A stretch of 43,664 bases of DNA, taken from JAFDZW01 sp038229915 (GTDB taxonomy: Bacteria; Bacteroidota; Ignavibacteria; Palsa-1295). The DNA lies in contig JBBRNY010000010.1 of the NCBI GenBank assembly GCA_038229915.1, positions 1 through 43,664 of the forward strand. The letters run 5' to 3'. The position numbers and the translations under genes were made by a program. Every line of letters starts with the position of its first letter. The stretch's first letter is position 1. Below the pieces are notes generated by a model. The model had not been told where the DNA came from. It saw only the letters and a list, made by a program, of their open reading frames with translations, and did not search any database. Positions 7,767-16,001 of the stretch are shown here, in pieces.

Positions 7767-8081
7767 ATGGAAGAAACACAGCAGATCAGAGTCGAGGATT
7801 TTCAATTCAGACGCGAGGTAAACCCTAGCTCCGTTCTGATAGACGTTCGCGATCACGAAAAATTTGAAGAAGGTCATATCCCATCGGCGATCCACATTCA
7901 CAAGACAAAGATCGCGCAAGAAATAGCCGATATCGTCCCTGATAAAACCACTGAAGTATTCTGCTACTGCGGCGGCGGGCAAAGCGGACCTCGCACTGCC
8001 GAACTCCTGAACGAGCTCGGATATTCAAATGCGAAAGCGATTGATGGTGGATATCGGGCATATAAAGCGCAATCGAAATAA
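7767..8081 (+). CDS. rhodanese-like domain protein
   Basis: A single-domain, 104-residue cytoplasmic rhodanese (sulfurtransferase fold). It carries the family blocks VLIDVRDHEKFEEGHIPSAIHI and the active-site loop CYCGGGQSGPRT, with the catalytic cysteine most likely Cys68 and a second cysteine at 66, followed by AELLNELGYSNAKAIDGGYRAYK. Such proteins transfer sulfane sulfur from donors such as thiosulfate or persulfides. ATG 7767 is chosen over GTG 7755 because GGGAG (7757-7761) sits 5 bases before it, a good Shine-Dalgarno. It follows the barrel stop by 14 bases and is probably cotranscribed with it. Confidence 0.92.
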   Translation: MEETQQIRVEDFQFRREVNPSSVLIDVRDHEKFEEGHIPSAIHIHKTKIAQEIADIVPDKTTEVFCYCGGGQSGPRTAELLNELGYSNAKAIDGGYRAYKAQSK

Positions 8082-8167
8082 CCGCTATTTATTCAACTTT
8101 TTCTTATCAAAGAGTTGTTAACGTGCCGACTATAACTAAATCGAACATACTTAAAACATTTACTACT

Positions 8168-8596
8168 ATGGCAATCGAACGTACACTTTGTATCATTAAG
8201 CCTGATGGCGTGAAATCGGGAAATATCGGTAATATCATCGCTCATATCCAAAAAGAAGGCTTTAAGATCCTTGCACTGAAGATGGATCGCTTGACCGATC
8301 GCAGTGCCGGCAAGTTTTATGAAGTCCACAACGAACGCCCGTTCTATGGCGAACTCGTTAATTTTATGGCAAGCGGTGCTTGTGTGCCGATCGCACTTGA
8401 AAAAGAAAATGGGATTGCCGAGTGGCGCCGCGTGATCGGCTCGACCGATCCTGCTGAAGCAGCCGACGGCACGATCCGCAAACTCTACGCAAAGAGCAAA
8501 GGCGAGAATGCTGTTCACGGTTCAGACTCCGTCGAGAATGGCAATCGCGAGATCGGCTTCTTCTTTACAGAAGCTGAACTTGCAAACCTCGCATAA
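8168..8596 (+). CDS. ndk: nucleoside diphosphate kinase
   Basis: A 142-residue NDK that transfers the gamma phosphate between nucleoside di- and triphosphates. The ATG at 8168 gives the standard N-terminus MAIERTLCIIKPDGVK; an upstream in-frame start at 8123 would add 15 residues foreign to the family. The phosphohistidine is His117 in AVHGSDSVENGNREIGFFF. Other blocks are ERPFYGELVNFMASG and RRVIGSTDPAEAADGTIR. The length is standard. A strong intrinsic terminator follows 12 bases after the stop. Confidence 0.97.
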   Translation: MAIERTLCIIKPDGVKSGNIGNIIAHIQKEGFKILALKMDRLTDRSAGKFYEVHNERPFYGELVNFMASGACVPIALEKENGIAEWRRVIGSTDPAEAADGTIRKLYAKSKGENAVHGSDSVENGNREIGFFFTEAELANLA

Positions 8597-8608
8597 TGAG
8601 ATCTATTT

Positions 8609-8639
8609 GGGGCGGATAATCTTACCGCCCCAGTTTTTT
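8609..8639 (+). terminator. intrinsic terminator of ndk
   Basis: GGGGCGG (8609-8615) pairs with CCGCCCC (8625-8631) around a nine-base loop, followed by AG and six T residues. A classic Rho-independent terminator. Confidence 0.9.
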
Positions 8640-8734
8640 CTAAAAGATTTTACCTCCACCCTTCCAAAATGAACAAAAACTAATTAAACCTTCCGCGTTT
8701 CTTAAGCGTCCATAAATCAAAACCATACACGCTT

Positions 8735-9994
8735 ATGAAAACTCTAATAACGTTTCTACTGATCGGCCTTTGTTCACCAGTTTCTACTTTCGCTCAAAAG
8801 AATTGTGACCAAGATTCTTCGGGACTTCTTCCCTTGAATGATCTCGGGTCAGATTCATACCGCGGTTTCAAAGGCGGTTTCTATCCTGATGGGTCGAACG
8901 AACGTCCCGTTTCGCATCTCGTGCAGGCGCTCTCGCAAGCCGCGATGATAGATCCCTTGAATGCTTCGGGTTTTCCGGATGCCACAAACGGTAAGATCGT
9001 GATGATCGGGGTTGGTGCATCGAATCCGCGAACCGAGTTTGCGGCTTTCCAAAATATGTGCGATACATTTACAGCGATCAATCAGCGTCTTGAGATCGTC
9101 AACACTTGTATCGGAGGGCAGGGAATCCAGAAAATGAATCGGAGTGATGATAACTATTGGAAACAGACATTGCACTTGCTCGATTCGTTAACGCTATCCC
9201 CATTACAGGTGCAAGTTGCATGGCTTGAAACGGATAATACCCAGAATGCTGATACCGTTTTTCCGCGAGCACCGCAAGCCCTCATCATTGATCTTGATAC
9301 GTTGTTGCACTCGATGCACGTCCTGTTTCCGAATCTACGGATCTGTTATATCAGTGGCAGAGCTTACTCGGGATATGTTGATGCGAGTATGGGACTTGAA
9401 GTCGGTAAAGGATTGCTGTTCCCGCGAGACTACTATAATGGCTGGGCTATAAAATGGCTTATCGAACATCAGATCAACGGCGAAGCCGGATATGAATTTA
9501 ATGGCGCTTCGGCAGTAATGCCGTTGGTAACGTGGGGCTCTTATCATTGGGCCGACGGTGCGAATCCACGCTCTGACGGACTCAGTTGGAATTGCACCAC
9601 CGACTTTGGTGACGATGGCTTACACTTGACAGGATTAGCTGAGCAAAAGAGTGGAGCCATGATATTTAATTATTTCTTGAACGATACAACGGCGGCCAGT
9701 TGGTTTAGAAAACCAATTCCAAATGCAATAGTAGAGTATGCTGATAAAAATGATCAAGCAATATTGATCCAACCAAATCCTGCGAAAGATCAAGTAACAC
9801 TATCGATTCCCCATACTGATGATCATCTTACCATCACTGTTTCTGATATGATGGGTCGGCAAATGATACAGCAAAATATCATCACCGCCGATTCGCAAGT
9901 GTCATTATCGTTCGATCTGCCAAGCGGTGAATATCTTCTCAGCATCAGCAACGATGGCAATACAGTCTCCAGGAAGTTGATTGTCTCGAAGTAA
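8735..9994 (+). CDS. secreted SGNH-like hydrolase with type IX sorting domain
   Basis: A 419-residue secreted protein with a signal peptide (cleavage near STFAQ). The central domain has SGNH/GDSL-esterase-like blocks: IGVGASNPRTEF with Ser96 where the nucleophile would be, NTCIGGQG (Gly127/128) as block II, and DGLHLTGLA with Asp294 and His297 as the C-terminal catalytic pair. The last ~75 residues form a type-A Por sorting domain: QPNPAKDQVTLSI, ITVSDMMGRQM, LPSGEYLLSISNDG and terminal KLIVSK. It would therefore cross the outer membrane by the type IX system and be cell-attached or released. The substrate is unknown. It stands alone, with terminators on both sides. Confidence 0.8.
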   Translation: MKTLITFLLIGLCSPVSTFAQKNCDQDSSGLLPLNDLGSDSYRGFKGGFYPDGSNERPVSHLVQALSQAAMIDPLNASGFPDATNGKIVMIGVGASNPRTEFAAFQNMCDTFTAINQRLEIVNTCIGGQGIQKMNRSDDNYWKQTLHLLDSLTLSPLQVQVAWLETDNTQNADTVFPRAPQALIIDLDTLLHSMHVLFPNLRICYISGRAYSGYVDASMGLEVGKGLLFPRDYYNGWAIKWLIEHQINGEAGYEFNGASAVMPLVTWGSYHWADGANPRSDGLSWNCTTDFGDDGLHLTGLAEQKSGAMIFNYFLNDTTAASWFRKPIPNAIVEYADKNDQAILIQPNPAKDQVTLSIPHTDDHLTITVSDMMGRQMIQQNIITADSQVSLSFDLPSGEYLLSISNDGNTVSRKLIVSK

Positions 9995-10019
9995 AAAATA
10001 ACTTTTATACATAAGAATG

Positions 10020-10052
10020 ATAGGCAGGTCCGAATGGTAACCTGCCTATTTT
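10020..10052 (+). terminator. intrinsic terminator of the SGNH-like gene
   Basis: ATAGGCAGGT (10020-10029) pairs perfectly over 10 bp with ACCTGCCTAT (10040-10049), with a 10-base loop and a short T-run. The strong stem 26 bases after the stop supports termination. Confidence 0.8.
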
Positions 10053-10108
10053 AAATTTAATAGAAAATATTTTGTAACCAAATCGCATCTCGGTGGTCTT
10101 TTAGAGAT

Positions 10109-10636
10109 ATGCTAAAACGGCTCGAACGACTTGCGACTGAATTGCTGGCGAAAAACCCTTGGTGGGAGTATCGCCATGATCGTTATACTCAGCCCAATGG
10201 CGAAATAGGCGAATATTATTATGTTCATACGCCGGGCTCGGTGATGGTCATTCCTGTCACCGCTGAGGGTAAGCTCGTATTCGTAAAACAATACCGATAT
10301 CTTAACGGCAATGAAAGCATCGAATTCGTTGGAGGCGGCGTAAAAGAAGGGCTGTATTCGGAGACTGCCGCGGCAAATGAGCTTCGCGAAGAGACCGGTT
10401 ATGAAGCCGAATCACTCAAGAAAATTGGATTCTTTAATCCGATGAACGGGGTAACGGACGAGCTCTGTACGGTGTTTATTGCTCACGGGTTGAAACAGTT
10501 CACCGCCACGCCCGATACAACTGAAGAGTTTGAAATGCTTGAGCTGACGTTGGATGAGTGCCGAGAGGCGATCCGAACAGGCTCGATCTGGGATGGAATG
10601 ACCCTCGCTGCTTTCTCGCTCTTTGAACGTCACTAA
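10109..10636 (+). CDS. Nudix hydrolase, ADP-ribose pyrophosphatase type
   Basis: A 175-residue Nudix protein of the ADP-sugar/ADP-ribose pyrophosphatase kind: VMVIPVTAEGKLVFVKQYRY, IEFVGGGVKEG, then the Nudix helix ending NELREETGYEAE. The metal-binding glutamates of REUxEExGU are kept (Glu91, Glu94, Glu95). However, the leading Arg is Asn90 and the upstream box glutamate aligns with Leu82, so the box is not canonical. IGFFNPMNGVTDELCTVFIA is the usual downstream block for this group. ATG 10109 is the natural start. The next gene starts 18 bases later in the same direction. Hydrolysis of a nucleoside diphosphate derivative is likely; the substrate is not certain. Confidence 0.9.
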   Translation: MLKRLERLATELLAKNPWWEYRHDRYTQPNGEIGEYYYVHTPGSVMVIPVTAEGKLVFVKQYRYLNGNESIEFVGGGVKEGLYSETAAANELREETGYEAESLKKIGFFNPMNGVTDELCTVFIAHGLKQFTATPDTTEEFEMLELTLDECREAIRTGSIWDGMTLAAFSLFERH

Positions 10637-10654
10637 CACAAAAAACTGGAATCG

Positions 10655-11674
10655 ATGATGCGCATACGTCAATTGTTACTGCTTGCTTTTTTTACGATCT
10701 CTGCCACGACTGTTATTGCAAAAACGCAACTGACCTTCAAAGAGGGCACGGGTTTCCATGTGCAGATCGATGAAATGCTCCGGATCACCCAACAATACTC
10801 GCAAGTTGATAGCGCATTGGTCGAGCCGAGCTTTCGTTTCACGACCTATCATTACTCCGAGATGATCGAGAAGGTCAATCCCGATGGTAGTGCGCTCATC
10901 GCCGCTACGCTCGATTCACTGACGACCAAAATTTATCTTGCTTCGGTAACTGATCGGCAGGAGTATTTCCGTTTTAACTCGAACAACGAGTATGATATCA
11001 GCAACCGCTTGCGCGACATTCGTGCATTGCCGCGTGCACAATTCCTTGGGCAGACACTTCGGTATGTCATCGGCACTGATGGGGTGATCAAATATTATCA
11101 AAATCTTGATATTTTCCAGCAAAACATCATTGCTCGTTCGTATGAGTATGATCTCTTTCATGCATTGATGTCATTTACCGACTCACTCCGTATCGGGCAG
11201 AATTTTGAGCAGGGCAACGGAGCACTCGCGGCACTGGATATGGGTGGAAAGCAAACGCAGCCCTTTTCGATCGCTGAAATACATGTCAAGAAAGAACTTT
11301 CGGTTACTTCCTCTGGTGATAAGATCGAATATACAGCGGCATTTACTAATCCGCCAAAAAATACTGAATATCTCGAAGGCATTGCCTTCCCGATGAATAT
11401 CGAGCATTTCAATGGCGGTATGCACGGGAAGTTTGAACTCAAGCAAGGTATAATGGTCTCGGCTTCAGAAACAGATTCTGCCAAGATGGACCTTGTCGTT
11501 GAGAATGAAATTATCAAAAATGCGATCTATCGTACGGTCTCGCTCTCACGTAAGCCTATCGCGTTTGTTCGTGGCGTCGAAATGCAGATCAAAGATATGA
11601 AGGAACATCGCCCTGACCCGATGATGCGCGACTCGCTCCAGACTATTCCGCTTACCCCGCCAGTCAAGCATTAA
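10655..11674 (+). CDS. secreted/periplasmic protein, paralogue of next gene
   Basis: A 339-residue protein with a signal peptide (MMRIRQLLLLAFFTISATTVIA). I recognise no catalytic motif. It resembles the following lipoprotein in layout: a YHYSEMIEKVNPDGSALI block, DSLTTKIYLASVTD, then LGQTLRYVIGTDGVIKYYQN, aligning with the neighbour's YYLKQTVKAIRPDSSVEF, DSITLKLDKDT and IGENFGFYINKYGDVKEVFN. Both resemble Bacteroidota envelope proteins of the DUF6263 kind, a hedged comparison from memory. The pair sits between a Nudix gene and a GAF/GGDEF-like gene. An envelope location is likely and the function is unknown. Confidence 0.7.
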   Translation: MMRIRQLLLLAFFTISATTVIAKTQLTFKEGTGFHVQIDEMLRITQQYSQVDSALVEPSFRFTTYHYSEMIEKVNPDGSALIAATLDSLTTKIYLASVTDRQEYFRFNSNNEYDISNRLRDIRALPRAQFLGQTLRYVIGTDGVIKYYQNLDIFQQNIIARSYEYDLFHALMSFTDSLRIGQNFEQGNGALAALDMGGKQTQPFSIAEIHVKKELSVTSSGDKIEYTAAFTNPPKNTEYLEGIAFPMNIEHFNGGMHGKFELKQGIMVSASETDSAKMDLVVENEIIKNAIYRTVSLSRKPIAFVRGVEMQIKDMKEHRPDPMMRDSLQTIPLTPPVKH

Positions 11675-11732
11675 GCGCACCCCCAAATCCGCTTATATCA
11701 TAGCATTCAACGAGAGACCATGATTTCTGTGG

Positions 11733-11740
11733 TATCTTTG
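11733..11740 (+). promoter_or_regulatory. possible -7 box before the second paralogue
   Basis: TATCTTTG matches TAnnTTTG in the 116-base gap between the paralogues, giving a leader of about 46 bases before ATG 11791. No -33 match was seen. Confidence 0.35.
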
Positions 11741-11790
11741 TATAACTATATTCCTGTATTGAATTGAGTGTTTACTATATTTTCTTTATA

Positions 11791-12858
11791 ATGCGACCAA
11801 ACGTATTTCGAATTTTCACTAGTATCGTTTTCATTTCGACCATTGCTATGGTTGGCTGTTCTAAAAAAGGCTCGGATGCTCCGGGTGGTGCGGCGATCTT
11901 TGATAGCACCGAGCAACCAAAAGCAGTTGCCGTTAACGAGCCCAATCATTATATATATTTCCGTCCGAAAGTTGGCGATATCTATCGTTACCGTATCACG
12001 CTCACTTCATCTGCCGGTGCTGAGACAGATGACCAGCTCTATAAACAGTTTCCAAAGACCGAGCTTGCTTCGAGCACCAATAGCTACTATTTAAAGCAAA
12101 CCGTGAAGGCTATCCGTCCCGATTCGAGTGTCGAGTTTACACTCGCGTTTGATTCGATCACGCTCAAGCTTGACAAAGACACGACGCACCTGAATTTCTC
12201 GACCAATGATCTGAAAGCCAAAGACGACCCACGTTTCGCAACATTTGCGATCCTGATCGGTGAGAATTTCGGTTTTTATATCAATAAGTACGGCGATGTA
12301 AAAGAAGTCTTTAATACTGCCGGGCTGGTAGAAAAATATATCAAGAACATGAAGCTTCCCGATTCGGCAAACACAGCGAAGAATCGTGACCTGATAAAAA
12401 AATCGGTTGAGTCAACCATTGCTGATTACCTCGGACGCACCATGGTTCGTTTCCCAGAGAAGCCGATGGCAAAAGACTCGGTAATGACCGTCAACCAAGA
12501 AATTAACGTCCCGGTATGGCAGTCGATCGCATTCCCAATGCGTCTCGATTCAAAGACCACGATGGACGGTTTCCAAGAACGTGGTGGCAAAGTGTTGGCA
12601 AGTTTCACGACTGTGACTTCAGTAACACCGCTCAAAACCGGCATTGATGACCCTGCCGCAACTGCGACCATTGCGAATATGAAAGCAAATGTTCGCGAGT
12701 TGGTGCTTGTCGAAGATGCGACCGGAATGTTGGTCCATCGCGAGATCAAGGACGAACGCGGATGGGATTTTACGCTTTCGGTGAAGAAGCAACAAGATAA
12801 ATTTTTCAAGACGCATCGTAATAGTAAAGATTTGACCACGGTCGATCTGCTTCGTTAA
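11791..12858 (+). CDS. lipoprotein, paralogue of preceding gene
   Basis: A 355-residue predicted lipoprotein starting at ATG 11791. TTG 11764 upstream is in frame but would put nine extra residues before the signal. The signal ends in the lipobox IAMVGCSKK (Cys23). The mature part contains HYIYFRPKVGDIYRYRITL, a repeated strand pattern, and the IGENFGFYINKYGDVKEVF block shared with the previous protein. It ends with a VTSVTPLKTG strand region and a basic C-terminus. It is 26 bases upstream of the GAF/GGDEF-like gene, so the two may be cotranscribed. Function unknown. Confidence 0.75.
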   Translation: MRPNVFRIFTSIVFISTIAMVGCSKKGSDAPGGAAIFDSTEQPKAVAVNEPNHYIYFRPKVGDIYRYRITLTSSAGAETDDQLYKQFPKTELASSTNSYYLKQTVKAIRPDSSVEFTLAFDSITLKLDKDTTHLNFSTNDLKAKDDPRFATFAILIGENFGFYINKYGDVKEVFNTAGLVEKYIKNMKLPDSANTAKNRDLIKKSVESTIADYLGRTMVRFPEKPMAKDSVMTVNQEINVPVWQSIAFPMRLDSKTTMDGFQERGGKVLASFTTVTSVTPLKTGIDDPAATATIANMKANVRELVLVEDATGMLVHREIKDERGWDFTLSVKKQQDKFFKTHRNSKDLTTVDLLR

Positions 12859-12884
12859 GCTGTTCGAGCCGCTCGAAGACGAAT

Positions 12885-15137
12885 ATGAACGACGAGCAAG
12901 ACGAATATCAGGACAACCCCGAAGATCGCTCGAAGCCGGCGAAGCGTATGAGCTTTGACGATTTTGAGATCGAACGGTCATCGGGCGAACAACCTTCGGT
13001 GCGCGGTGGCTTTCTCAAGAATGCCGTTCCGCGTATTCGATCGTTCAGCGGCGATCTGCTTGGCGGTAGTAAAAAGATCTCGTCAAAATTATTTAAGGGC
13101 AATCCCGAGCCTCAACCACAACAAGAAGAGCATCAGTGGGAGCCGCCTGCCCCGCAAAACGACCCGCTTGCCACGCCGTATTTTTCAAACGATGAGCAGA
13201 CATTAATTCGGGTGCGCAAAATGCCAAAAGCTCAGCAAGCTGAACCCGATCAATTCCAGCAAGAAGATATTGTGGATGAGCCGACAGCCGCACCAATTCA
13301 GTCACCAAAATCTCCGGTGATCGAAAAGCCCATCGTTCAGACTACGATCATCATCGAAGAAACGGAATTCGCTGTTGAGTATGATGACGAAGAAATAGAA
13401 GACGAAATCGTTGATGACCAAAGCGAAGAAATGATCTCTGAAGAATTGATCGAAGTCGAAGATGAAAGTGTACAAGGAGTGATAGAAGAATTGGGACGTA
13501 CCATAACATTAAGCGAAGAGCCTGCCGAAGCACGCATCCCTGATTACGAATCTCAGCTCGATCTATCGGTTAAAGTATATCTCGATACGCTTCGTCGTTT
13601 CGATTCGCGTCCTCGCCGCGCCAGCGAGACCCGCGACCCACGAAAAGATTTTGTGATGTTGCTCTCGGAATTGCTCGATCTTTTGAGAGATCATACTGGT
13701 GCTCAAAGTGCCCTCTTCTTTTGGGTTAATCATAAAAAGCAACAGATCGTACTCGAATGTGCATCGCTTGATGATTTTGCATCTCATAATTTAGTCAACG
13801 AACGCCGATACGAGATCGGGCACGATGCGGTCAGTAAAGTGGCTATCCGGTCCGAGCCGCAATTTATCCAAAGCATACCGCCACAAGCAGAGTATGACCT
13901 CATTCCATATTATAAAGATCCGATCGGTGTGCGCTCGTTCGCCGCAATGCCGGTCCTCTTTTCCGATTCGCTTGTCGCTGTGCTCGCCGTTGATTCGCTC
14001 GAAGATGCGCAGTTCAGCGCCGAGACACTTCGCCTGCTGACAGAGTATTCAAGTCTTATCTCGGGGCTGGTACGCTCTTATATCGAGTCCTACGATCTCC
14101 TGACTTCGGCGAGAACGCTTGAGTCCGCACGAAAACTCTATACGCTTACCGGAGCCGATCTCAGCTCGCGTGCACCTCGCGAAACCGCACGAACCGGCGA
14201 ATATATTTTACGAACACTCAGCGAAGCTGCCGGGGAGTTGGTCGATTGGGAGTGGTTCTCGACGATCGCCTTCGACGAAGCACAACGCACTTGGGGCATT
14301 CTGCACCTTCAAGCAAAAGACAGTGAAGGCTACGTTGCACCGCGCACACAAATTGATCTCGCCGAAAGCATTGTCGGCAAATCATTGCAGAGCGGTACGA
14401 GTATGCGTGTCGATGCGCTCAATAGACAAAGCGTAAGATTTAGTTTACTCGAAGATCACGAGCAAGCCGTCGGGCACTCGTTTTTGGTGATCCCGATTCG
14501 CACCTCGAATAAAAATTACGGTGCACTTGCGATAGAGCATAGTGAGGGCGGACGATATACTGATGTCGATATCGAAACCCTCGAGCATCTTACACGCAGT
14601 GCCGCCGCCGCACTCGAGATCTTCACACTTTCAGAGATCGTCCAAGACCGTTCGCAAACAGACCTCCTGACAGGCTTGCTGAATAAACGCGGCTTCGAGC
14701 AGCGTTTTAGCGAAGAGCTTGCCCGCGCAAAAGAATTTAACGAAGCGCTCTCGCTGGTGTTGTTCGAAGTTGATGATCTTGCACAGTACAAAGAACAATT
14801 TCCGCAAGAAGACCTTGATACGATTGTCCTCTCGCTTGCCGAAGTGCTACAGTATCTCAAACAACCTTATGATGCGCTCGCAAGAGTAGGGGAGTGCACC
14901 TACGCCGTACTCTTATCAAGAATGATCGACGAAGAAGCATATCTTTGGAGCGAGAAGGTGCGCCAAAAGATCGTGAGTGAAGTGATCGCGCTCGGAAGAA
15001 AAAGTTTTTCGGTTACGACGAGCGTCGGTATCGTCGGAGCAAGAAGTAATTCCTCTCACGAAGACCTGATGACCTGCGCAAAGCTCGCACTCGACAAAGC
15101 AAAAGAACGCGGCGGCAATGAGGTGATCGTTTATTAA
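12885..15137 (+). CDS. GAF-GAF protein with degenerate GGDEF domain
   Basis: A 750-residue soluble protein. Residues 1-215 are low-complexity and very acidic (for example YDDEEIEDEIVDDQSEEMIS) and probably disordered. Two GAF-like sensor domains follow: about 265-400 (ALFFWVNHKKQQIVLECASL; FAAMPVLFSDSLVAVLAVDS) and about 420-575 (SFLVIPIRTSNKNYGALAIE). The C-terminal part (590-750) is a GGDEF fold: QTDLLTGLLNKRGFEQRFSE, then RVGECTYAVLL and KSFSVTTSVGIVGA. The signature GGDEF loop is GECTY (669-673), so diguanylate cyclase activity is very unlikely. It probably acts as a ligand-sensing or scaffold protein, perhaps binding nucleotides. The partner is unknown. Confidence 0.88.
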   Translation: MNDEQDEYQDNPEDRSKPAKRMSFDDFEIERSSGEQPSVRGGFLKNAVPRIRSFSGDLLGGSKKISSKLFKGNPEPQPQQEEHQWEPPAPQNDPLATPYFSNDEQTLIRVRKMPKAQQAEPDQFQQEDIVDEPTAAPIQSPKSPVIEKPIVQTTIIIEETEFAVEYDDEEIEDEIVDDQSEEMISEELIEVEDESVQGVIEELGRTITLSEEPAEARIPDYESQLDLSVKVYLDTLRRFDSRPRRASETRDPRKDFVMLLSELLDLLRDHTGAQSALFFWVNHKKQQIVLECASLDDFASHNLVNERRYEIGHDAVSKVAIRSEPQFIQSIPPQAEYDLIPYYKDPIGVRSFAAMPVLFSDSLVAVLAVDSLEDAQFSAETLRLLTEYSSLISGLVRSYIESYDLLTSARTLESARKLYTLTGADLSSRAPRETARTGEYILRTLSEAAGELVDWEWFSTIAFDEAQRTWGILHLQAKDSEGYVAPRTQIDLAESIVGKSLQSGTSMRVDALNRQSVRFSLLEDHEQAVGHSFLVIPIRTSNKNYGALAIEHSEGGRYTDVDIETLEHLTRSAAAALEIFTLSEIVQDRSQTDLLTGLLNKRGFEQRFSEELARAKEFNEALSLVLFEVDDLAQYKEQFPQEDLDTIVLSLAEVLQYLKQPYDALARVGECTYAVLLSRMIDEEAYLWSEKVRQKIVSEVIALGRKSFSVTTSVGIVGARSNSSHEDLMTCAKLALDKAKERGGNEVIVY

Positions 15138-15236
15138 TGAAGTGATCGTGTATTAGGTTTTTTTTGTTAATGCCTTGCATTTTGTTTCGGAACTCATACC
15201 CCATTTCTTTCGGTTAATCGCTCCATATCTCTATCA

Positions 15237-15500
15237 ATGACTCTACGACCGATCGAGACCCACGGAATTCTCCGCTCAATCAACGGACAATGGACTATTG
15301 CGCTTGACACAAGCGACGCAGCATTTGCCGAAGGGATGGAAGTTCGTCTTGTACTTTGGGATGATCGCGACCCCAGCGCGAGAAGCGAAGTCGAGCAGAT
15401 CGCTATCACTCAACAGCTCGATCCTGCGATCGTCGCACTCGCTCTGAGTGCCGAAGGAAGTCTCATCGAAAATGCTCTTGCCAAAAGCGAACTGAGCTAA
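15237..15500 (+). CDS. small protein upstream of PIN toxin-like gene
   Basis: An 87-residue acidic protein with no motif I can name. The N-terminal third looks like short strands (HGILRSINGQWTIALDTSD) and the rest is helical (ARSEVEQIAITQQLDPAIVALAL). It ends 3 bases before a PIN-domain gene, the usual antitoxin-then-toxin order of VapBC modules, so an antitoxin role is inferred from position alone. The ATG start is clear, and an eight-T run lies about 75 bases upstream. Confidence 0.6.
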   Translation: MTLRPIETHGILRSINGQWTIALDTSDAAFAEGMEVRLVLWDDRDPSARSEVEQIAITQQLDPAIVALALSAEGSLIENALAKSELS

Positions 15501-15503
15501 GCG

Positions 15504-15926
15504 ATGCAATTTCTTATCGAAACCGATATCCTTAACGATTATTTAATGCACCGTTCTCTTGGGGGCGAATCTTCGTTGCTACGCCAAGCACTTGCGCAAG
15601 CCACTTGCTATACGACGATGATCAATGCGATGGAGCTATTTGCTTCGGCAACCGACCAAAAACAACGTGATGCCGTAATGAATTTGTTAATGGTTGTTCG
15701 TGTCTTAGGCTTCAGTGCGCGCTATGCAGAGCCGTTTGCGGCACTTGGCAAAGAGATCGAGCAAGAAAAAAATATGCAACTAAGCCAGCGTGAATTGATG
15801 ATCCTTGCGATGGCAAAGACATCGAAACTCACTGTCGTCACACATAAATATTTTGATCGTTATCACGCTGCAAACGTTGTGACAGTAGTGCGCGACCTGG
15901 CAGAGGTTCCCGTGGTGCAAGAATAA
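15504..15926 (+). CDS. PIN-domain protein, VapC-like
   Basis: A 140-residue PIN-fold protein. It keeps Asp8 (LIETDILNDYL) and Glu44 (INAMELF), the first two acidic active-site positions of VapC-type ribonucleases. The third, normally Asp before the xxIxAxA helix, aligns with Glu97 (RELMILAMA). The fourth, usually Asp or Asn after the VT strand, reads VTHKYFDRY with no acid in the expected place. VapC toxins cut tRNA or rRNA; with these changes activity is uncertain. Its start lies 3 bases after the preceding small gene, so the two look like a toxin-antitoxin pair placed just before the primary sigma factor gene. Confidence 0.75.
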   Translation: MQFLIETDILNDYLMHRSLGGESSLLRQALAQATCYTTMINAMELFASATDQKQRDAVMNLLMVVRVLGFSARYAEPFAALGKEIEQEKNMQLSQRELMILAMAKTSKLTVVTHKYFDRYHAANVVTVVRDLAEVPVVQE

Positions 15927-16001
15927 TTACGGAACAAATAAAATTCTTTTTCAGTAGTAACAACAGCTGTCGTATTAGCCTGATTTAGAAAACAAAGAAT
16001 T

